Source of the DNA: a virus
Virus record (IMG/VR): IMGVR_UViG_3300032560_000079
Coordinates: 1 to 32,822 of that record
Direction: 5' to 3' (one strand)
Length of the DNA: 32,822 bases
Shown: positions 29,079 through 32,822 of the stretch, piece after piece
How the letters are laid out: every line of letters begins with the position of its first letter
Position numbering within the stretch: position 1 is the first letter of the stretch
Position numbers and translations under genes: made by a program
Notes under the pieces: generated by a model
What the model was told of the DNA's origin: nothing
Seen by the model: the letters and a program-made list of their open reading frames with translations, nothing else
The model's database searches: none

Positions 29079-29340
29079 GGACGTAGGCGAAAAAGATATA
29101 GTTGAGGCGCTCAGAGCCAGAGGCGCAACGGTCTATTACTTGGACGATCCCTGCGATCTGTTGATTGGATACAACAATAAGACCATGCTAATGGAAGTAA
29201 AAAACCCTAATAGCGCCTACGGTAAAAAGGGCTTTAACGAAAATCAACAACATTTTGCTGAAAACTGGAAAGGAGGACCGTTTTGCCTGGTTGATTCGCC
29301 AGATAGCGCATTAAGAATGCTGAACCTTATGTTGTCCTAA
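29059..29340 (+). CDS. Small PD-(D/E)XK nuclease (VRR-NUC or resolvase-like)
   Basis: A 93-aa protein with the compact PD-(D/E)XK core: E11 in VGEKDIVEAL, D33 in DLLIGY, and E46/K48 in LMEVKNP. That matches stand-alone VRR-NUC and Holliday-junction-resolvase-like folds. It probably cuts branched DNA during replication or packaging, beside NinB and a zinc nuclease-like protein. AGGAACAAAAAA precedes the ATG. Substrate not shown. Confidence 0.8.
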   Translation: MRKAARRDVGEKDIVEALRARGATVYYLDDPCDLLIGYNNKTMLMEVKNPNSAYGKKGFNENQQHFAENWKGGPFCLVDSPDSALRMLNLMLS

Positions 29341-29358
29341 GTTTGTATACATTTTTGC

Positions 29359-29781
29359 ATGAAATTTAAATTAAATTCAGAACCGCAGGCCAGAGCGTTA
29401 ATGGTCCGCATTTGGCCTAAAGTGCTAGAGGCGCTTAACAGCGGTAAAGAATTAACAATAGAAATTATTGATGCAGTTCGCTCTAACGATCAAAATAAAC
29501 TATATCACGCAATAATTGCAGAGATTGCAAAGCAGGCAAAGCATTTGGGCGCACAATGGGATGAGGAGAGTTGGAAACGGTTTTTAATAGACCAATTTGC
29601 CTCAGAAACAGGGCTTGCAGGCGGTAAAGTCGTGCCGAGCCTAGATAGTCAGCGAATTGTTCAATTAGGTATACAGTCTCGTAAATTTACTCAGCAACAG
29701 GCATCGCAATTTGTCGAGTGGTTATATTGTTGGTGCGCAACAAATGGTATTGAATTAGATGACACCAAACCCCAAACGTGA
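29359..29781 (+). CDS. ninB: NinB-like recombination protein (lambda Orf family)
   Basis: A 140-aa protein, near the 146 aa of lambda Orf. Features are EIIDAVRSNDQNKLYHAIIAEIAKQAKHLGAQWDEESWKRFLIDQF, PSLDSQRIVQLGIQSRKFTQQQASQFVEWLYCWCATNGIEL, the standard NinB layout with the SNDQNxxYHAxIxEIAxQ helix. Lambda Orf helps RecA load on single-strand-binding-protein-coated DNA. It overlaps the downstream zinc protein gene by 23 bases. Ribosome site is unclear. Confidence 0.9.
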   Translation: MKFKLNSEPQARALMVRIWPKVLEALNSGKELTIEIIDAVRSNDQNKLYHAIIAEIAKQAKHLGAQWDEESWKRFLIDQFASETGLAGGKVVPSLDSQRIVQLGIQSRKFTQQQASQFVEWLYCWCATNGIELDDTKPQT

Positions 29782-30115
29782 ATATGTCCGCAGTCGTAAA
29801 CTGTTAGATAATTGCAGGTATTTGCATTGCCAAATGTGTGGCGCAGATGATGGAACTATTGTGGCAGCGCACAGTAACCAAGGCGCACATGGTAAAGGCA
29901 AAGCAATTAAGGCGGATGACAATATGATTGCTGCGCTTTGCTATATCTGCCATTCAGATCTGGACCAAGGCTCAATCTATAGCAAAAAAGAAAAAGAACG
30001 CTACTGGGAAAGAGCACACTTAAAAACGATTTATAGGCTCCATGAGGCGAATTTGTGGCCTGAGAATGTGCCAGTACCAGACACCTATAAAGCCTACCGT
30101 AAAAGCCTTATTTAG
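29759..30115 (+). CDS. HNH-like zinc protein (DUF1364 / NinX-region type)
   Basis: A 118-aa protein. C24-x2-C27 in HCQMCGADDGTIVAAHSNQ, then H38, and C61-x2-C64-H65 in LCYICHSDLDQG make an HNH/zinc-finger-like site. The C..C....AH.....G.GK..DD......C..CH..LD pattern fits the DUF1364 family that follows NinB in lambdoid phages, perhaps as a structure-specific nuclease. The start overlaps ninB. It ends convergently with the small minus-strand gene (8-base overlap). Confidence 0.8.
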   Translation: MTPNPKREYVRSRKLLDNCRYLHCQMCGADDGTIVAAHSNQGAHGKGKAIKADDNMIAALCYICHSDLDQGSIYSKKEKERYWERAHLKTIYRLHEANLWPENVPVPDTYKAYRKSLI

Positions 30116-30133
30116 CCTCTGGATGCGCTTTTT
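30101..30133. terminator. Possible bidirectional terminator at the convergence point
   Basis: AAAAGC (30101-30106) pairs with GCTTTT (30127-30132) with GCC/GG pairing possible inside. A short T-run follows in each direction. The stem is weak, but it lies exactly where the right early operon meets the lysis genes. Confidence 0.3.
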
Positions 30134-30275
30134 CCATTGGCAAATGCTCGTGCTTCTTTAGTTTGTCTTCTAGCCTGTGCAACTCGTGCTCAGTTTTCTT
30201 TTCGTGTTCACGCAAAACCACATAATGCGACTTGGGTGATTTATATTCTTTACCTTCAATTTTAAAATTGTTCAT
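30108..30275 (-). CDS. Small charged helical protein after the endolysin
   Basis: A 55-aa protein (MNNFKIEGKEYKSPKSHYVVLREHEKKTEHELHRLEDKLKKHEHLPMEKAHPEAK). It starts inside the endolysin stop codon (ATGA), which supports coupled translation. It has a His/Glu/Lys-rich helix and no signal or membrane segment, so it is not a normal spanin. Function unknown. Confidence 0.6.
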   Translation of the reverse strand: MNNFKIEGKEYKSPKSHYVVLREHEKKTEHELHRLEDKLKKHEHLPMEKAHPEAK

Positions 30276-30691
30276 GCTATTGCGTTGCCTTCCTTGAGTT
30301 GTGCTATTGTTAAACCGCCAGTATATTGAAAGTGCGCTAATTCTTTAAACGTCTTCCAAGCACCAGCCCACTCTAATCCGTTTTCTTGTCCAATCCTGCC
30401 TACTTCGGCCCAAACTGGATGTGAACCATCCCAGTCTGGCTTGCCATTAACCAAAGGCACAATATCCACAGCGCACCGATGATTATGAAAAGAATCACCT
30501 CCTCTGGCGTTTGTGACAATCTTGCCCTCAGTCGTGCGCCCTTGCGCATAAAGTGCATCCTGACTAGCGTTATCCCTGTATGTAGAAGTGACCAAAATAT
30601 CAATGCCTGCAACCTGGCAAGCCTTGATAAAATTCTCAACTCTTGTTTTAACATTAGGAAGTAAATCATCTAAATTTCTAGAATTAATCAT
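30272..30691 (-). CDS. Endolysin, M15-type peptidase
   Basis: A 139-aa protein. Zinc ligands of the M15 (VanY/L-Ala-D-Glu peptidase) family are visible: H69 and D76 in SFHNHRCAVDI, and H120 in ELAHFQY, with E117 as the likely general base. The TYRDNASQDALYAQGR segment is the usual substrate-groove motif. It cuts peptidoglycan peptides at the end of infection. There is no signal peptide, so release depends on the holin, whose gene overlaps it (ATGA). Length is normal for phage M15 endolysins. Confidence 0.9.
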   Translation of the reverse strand: MINSRNLDDLLPNVKTRVENFIKACQVAGIDILVTSTYRDNASQDALYAQGRTTEGKIVTNARGGDSFHNHRCAVDIVPLVNGKPDWDGSHPVWAEVGRIGQENGLEWAGAWKTFKELAHFQYTGGLTIAQLKEGNAIA

Positions 30692-31182
30692 TTTGCCATT
30701 AAAGAATTATGTAGCATCTCGTCTTTCTTTTGACTACCAGATGAACTACCAAAATAAAACGCAATCACGCCAGTCCAAGCAGTTGATAGCGACCCGAGCA
30801 TAATCATCAACTCATCAGACTTTGTTACCTTGTCTGTCATCAGCGCATACAAAATACCAAAGAAACCAATTGTAATTCCGCAGGCCAAGAATGGGGGTAT
30901 CCAGCTGTGTGTAGCCGTTTGCAGCGCTCGAGCTGATGCTCTGTCTGCCGTAGCCAATTGTTCAAAGTCTAAGTTAAGCTCTTGCGCCTTAGCTTTCAGT
31001 GCAATCTCAGCTTGTTGCACCGCAGCGATCTGATCCGCGGTTAACTTATTAGATTCAAGCATAGTCTTGGCATCATCTTGCGACACACCTAAGACTTTAG
31101 ACACCGCCTCATACGCTAAACCACCAAGCGGTCCACCAATGGCAGTAAAAATTGTGGGCGCTATACTTTTTAACCAGTCCAT
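30688..31182 (-). CDS. Holin, three-helix (3TM_holin family)
   Basis: A 164-aa protein (MDWLKSIAPTIFTAIGGPLGGLAYEAVSKVLGV...). The first hydrophobic stretch is at 6-24. A long charged helix (QQAEIALKAKAQELNLDFEQLATADRASARALQ) follows, and then two membrane helices at about 94-115 and 124-145. This is the layout of the 3TM_holin family. It forms lesions that release the endolysin encoded next. ATG 31182 is chosen for AAGGAATGAT upstream, where the AAGGA lies within the end of the -1 frame of the previous gene. Confidence 0.85.
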   Translation of the reverse strand: MDWLKSIAPTIFTAIGGPLGGLAYEAVSKVLGVSQDDAKTMLESNKLTADQIAAVQQAEIALKAKAQELNLDFEQLATADRASARALQTATHSWIPPFLACGITIGFFGILYALMTDKVTKSDELMIMLGSLSTAWTGVIAFYFGSSSGSQKKDEMLHNSLMAK

Positions 31183-31183
31183 A

Positions 31184-31441
31184 TCATTCCTTACAATACT
31201 TAGGCCAATAGCCTGTTTGACGAAAAATATGCTCACATTCTACATTTGTCGAGTCTTCATAGTAATGTTTTAAGAACATGATGTGCCACTCTTGTCCGCT
31301 TTTCTTGCTTTTGTAATCAAGATTAATCTGATACATCAACGCTGCAATTGTAAAAAAAACCACGAAGACCGCAATACAGATTGCAATTCTAAAATTCCAT
31401 CTCTCCAGACTTTCACGTTTTCTTCTTTGGTTAGCTTCGTC
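31184..31441 (-). CDS. C-terminal part of the lysis-region membrane protein, read in the -1 frame
   Basis: This frame adds 85 residues (DEANQRRKRESLERWNFRIAICIAVFVVFFTIAALMYQINLDYKSKK...YWPKYCKE). It holds a basic segment, one membrane helix (FRIAICIAVFVVFFTIAAL) and a 45-residue outward-facing tail with two Cys. It has no ribosome site or start at its head, and opens only four codons before the A-run, after a TGA. It makes sense only as a continuation of the 157-aa frame, through a -1 shift, transcript slippage or a missing base. A 50-aa frame from ATG 31336 is an alternative start (TGATG with the upstream stop). Confidence 0.65.
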   Translation of the reverse strand, partial: DEANQRRKRESLERWNFRIAICIAVFVVFFTIAALMYQINLDYKSKKSGQEWHIMFLKHYYEDSTNVECEHIFRQTGYWPKYCKE

Positions 31442-31809
31442 TTTTTTTTTAACTTTTCATCTAGCAGTTTCTGTTGGTTTTCTAGCTTTGTTCTCTCAGC
31501 TATAAACTCTGTCCAGACTGCTCCAAGCTCAGGCGGTGACTGATATACCAACATCTGCCTTAGATCGTACTCAGCCTGTTCTAATTGTTTCTTACGCAGT
31601 ACATTTTCTAAAGCAATAGATTGTATTGACTTGCCCTTTGGCGGATTTGATTTTTGCGCTTCAGCATGTTTGTGCGCCTGTTCCTGGTGATCAAAGAATG
31701 ATCCAAGCGCCCCACCCAACTCATTAACAATGTTGACTACTTCGCCACCAGTAGCTTTAATTTCTTTATAGGCTGCAACTCCGCTTTTTACAGCAGAGAA
31801 TGCCATCAT
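31336..31809 (-). CDS. Lysis-region protein, 0-frame product (shifted gene, N-terminal part)
   Basis: A 157-aa frame (MMAFSAVKSGVAAYKEIKATGGEVVNIVNELGGALGSFFDHQEQAHKHAEAQKSNPPKGK...). A small hydrophobic head is followed by long charged coiled coil (about 70-130). Phage proteins of this design usually end in a basic stretch plus a single membrane helix. Here the 0 frame loses that and ends EENVKVWRDGILELQSVLRSSWFFLQLQR, while the -1 frame supplies it. Full shifted product: 208 aa. ATG 31809 lacks a ribosome site. An ATT 21 bases upstream (IDPFTLAMMAF) has GGTGAAG before it and may be the true start. Confidence 0.65.
   Translation of the reverse strand: MMAFSAVKSGVAAYKEIKATGGEVVNIVNELGGALGSFFDHQEQAHKHAEAQKSNPPKGKSIQSIALENVLRKKQLEQAEYDLRQMLVYQSPPELGAVWTEFIAERTKLENQQKLLDEKLKKKTKLTKEENVKVWRDGILELQSVLRSSWFFLQLQR
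31441..31447 (-). promoter_or_regulatory. Slippery heptamer A AAA AAG (possible -1 frameshift site)
   Basis: The minus-strand run of nine A (31450-31442) plus G contains A AAA AAG in the zero frame, the same heptamer used by E. coli dnaX. Slippage by one base here joins the 0 frame to the -1 frame that carries the membrane helix. I see no strong downstream stem-loop, and only weak purine-rich sequence upstream. Confidence 0.5.
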
Positions 31810-31831
31810 TGCTAATGTGAAAGGATCAATT

Positions 31832-32047
31832 TTACTTCACCGTAAGGTAATGCGTTAAAAATCCAACCAACGAACTAACACCAGATACCACCATCATGCC
31901 AACCCAAAACCCACCTTTGGACCTGTTGGCAAGCTCGACCAATTGGCAAACAGATGCCTCAAGTTTGTCGATTTTCTTTTCAAGAGTTTCAACGGTTGCG
32001 ACCAATTGGCCGTACTTAAACATGTCAATTGGTGAATCGGTACTCAT
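31832..32047 (-). CDS. Small coiled-coil, tail-anchored membrane protein (XhlA-like)
   Basis: A 71-aa protein: coiled coil at about 10-42 (YGQLVATVETLEKKIDKLEASVCQLVELANR) and one membrane helix at 47-66 (FWVGMMVVSGVSSLVGFLTHYL). This is the layout of XhlA/hemolysin-type lysis accessory proteins. It lies first in the lysis cassette. The start overlaps the stop of the ejection gene (ATGA), with AAGGAACAACC upstream. A holin regulator is likely. Confidence 0.7.
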   Translation of the reverse strand: MSTDSPIDMFKYGQLVATVETLEKKIDKLEASVCQLVELANRSKGGFWVGMMVVSGVSSLVGFLTHYLTVK

Positions 32048-32822
32048 GGTTGTTCCTTAGTTAGTCCGCCTAATTTATTTCTTTGTTCATTTGCAAAAGA
32101 ATTTTTATCAAATTTTTCTTTTAATTTTTTAGCCATTGATACTGGATATGCAGATAAACCACCAGTTTTTGCAGACAATGCTGTTTCGCCTAAAGTTAAT
32201 AAACCATTTTTTGCTAAATCACCCAACATAGCGCTGTAAGTATTTGAATGGCTAAATGTACCAGCATCAGGTTTACCAATTTTGCTATTTAAAAAACCTA
32301 TTTCAGTTACATCTTGCATAGCGCCTGGCGACAACGCTTCTTTTAAAATAGGTTTATTGTTTCTTAAAAAATCGCCAAATTGATCTGATTTAACTCTTGA
32401 TTCATTTGCATTTATTATTGCTTTTTTAGCTCTATCTAATTCTCCATAAATAATTGCTTCATGCCCAATATGATCTTCTGGTAATTCAGCTTTTAAACGT
32501 CTAATTGCTTCAGGTGTAGCAGTAGAAACATATTGTCTATGAAATTTTCCTGCATTTAAACTTTCACCTTGTGATGTACCACCTTCTAGATCTTTACCTT
32601 CTCCTATTGCTTTAGCATAGGCTGGATTAGAATCAATTACATCAAATCTTTCTTTTGCTGTTGCTTTTGCATCTTTAAGTAATGGATATAAAAGTGCAGC
32701 ATCTTCTGTTAATTCCATATTATTAAGATGCTCTCTAGTTAATCTAGCTGCTTCTTTTTCACTTCCTTTACCAAATTTACTTAATTCACTTAACCTTTTG
32801 TCTAATGTTGTAAATTCTTGAA
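32044..32822 (-). CDS. Putative ejection protein, C-terminal third of the gene split by the window ends
   Basis: Continuation of the gene at 1-1328. An apparent start at 32718 (MELTEDAALLYPLLKDAKATAKERFD...) is internal: the codon before it is sense and in frame with the left-end piece when 32720-32822 is merged with 1-103. The part is helical with a Gly/Ala-rich segment near SKIGKPDAGTFSHSNTYSAMLGDLAKNGLLTLGETALSAKTGGLSAYP and a basic end. It ends just inside the XhlA-like gene. Confidence 0.75.
   Translation of the reverse strand, partial: QEFTTLDKRLSELSKFGKGSEKEAARLTREHLNNMELTEDAALLYPLLKDAKATAKERFDVIDSNPAYAKAIGEGKDLEGGTSQGESLNAGKFHRQYVSTATPEAIRRLKAELPEDHIGHEAIIYGELDRAKKAIINANESRVKSDQFGDFLRNNKPILKEALSPGAMQDVTEIGFLNSKIGKPDAGTFSHSNTYSAMLGDLAKNGLLTLGETALSAKTGGLSAYPVSMAKKLKEKFDKNSFANEQRNKLGGLTKEQP
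32720..32822. repeat. Terminal direct repeat, right copy
   Basis: Identical over all 103 bases to 1-103. Merging the copies gives a circular map of 32719 bp and restores one continuous reading frame. Confidence 0.95.

Noticed and set aside
30108-30275. Small gene after the endolysin as an Rz/Rz1 spanin
   Set aside because: It has no signal peptide, membrane helix or lipobox.
32044-32718. Separate 224-aa gene starting at 32718
   Set aside because: It is the C-terminal end of the gene that begins at 1328, as shown by the terminal repeat and frame continuity.
1-32822. CRISPR arrays, insertion sequences, tRNA genes, integrase
   Set aside because: Scanning by eye showed no regularly spaced repeats, transposase, tRNA cloverleaf or recombinase motif. 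A tRNA or HMM search would be decisive.

Overview
The window is a complete or nearly complete genome of a small tailed bacteriophage. The last 103 bases (32720-32822) repeat the first 103 exactly, and one 667-codon gene runs in frame across that join. The sequence is therefore best read as a circular map of about 32.7 kb cut inside a gene. The head and tail genes follow the order of Salmonella phage P22: small terminase, large terminase, portal, scaffold, P22-type coat, gp4-like, gp10-like, a gp26-position gene, then three proteins in the positions and sizes of the gp7/gp20/gp16 ejection proteins. A short-tailed (podovirus) particle with headful packaging is the natural inference. The host is probably a Gram-negative, AT-leaning proteobacterium: there is a lipobox lipoprotein, an M15 endolysin and sigma70-like promoters. 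I cannot name the host.

Layout. (1) Minus strand, 21867 down to 1 and on through 32719 to 30108: one long late block. It starts at a strong-looking promoter (21911-21940), runs through a cluster of tiny basic proteins and a GroES-like co-chaperonin, then terminase, portal, scaffold and coat, then nine fibre or decoration genes, the tail plug genes and the ejection proteins. It ends in the lysis cassette (XhlA-like membrane protein, a frameshifted membrane protein, three-helix holin, M15 endolysin). Internal promoters lie before the scaffold gene and probably at 13319 and 3746. A clear terminator follows the 148-aa gene after coat. (2) Plus strand, 21970-23272: a two-gene island encoding an HExxH protein and a helix-turn-helix/metallophosphoesterase protein. 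(3) Minus strand, 27388 down to 23351: a lambda-like left early operon with a single-strand annealing protein and a YqaJ exonuclease, then a long structured terminator, then about nine small accessory genes including a lipoprotein. (4) Plus strand, 27536-30115: a right early operon that starts with a Cro-like repressor, passes a strikingly structured non-coding stretch, and carries a small O-like replication protein, a PD-(D/E)XK nuclease, NinB and an HNH-like zinc protein.

No integrase, CI-type repressor, DNA polymerase, primase or helicase was found. The phage probably uses the host replisome, and lysogeny is not supported. The points most worth a second look are: a gene in the lysis cassette whose membrane-anchor half lies in the -1 frame behind an A AAA AAG heptamer in a run of nine A; the long GNRA-capped hairpin and structured RNA region between cro and the replication genes; and a second structured terminator in the left operon.
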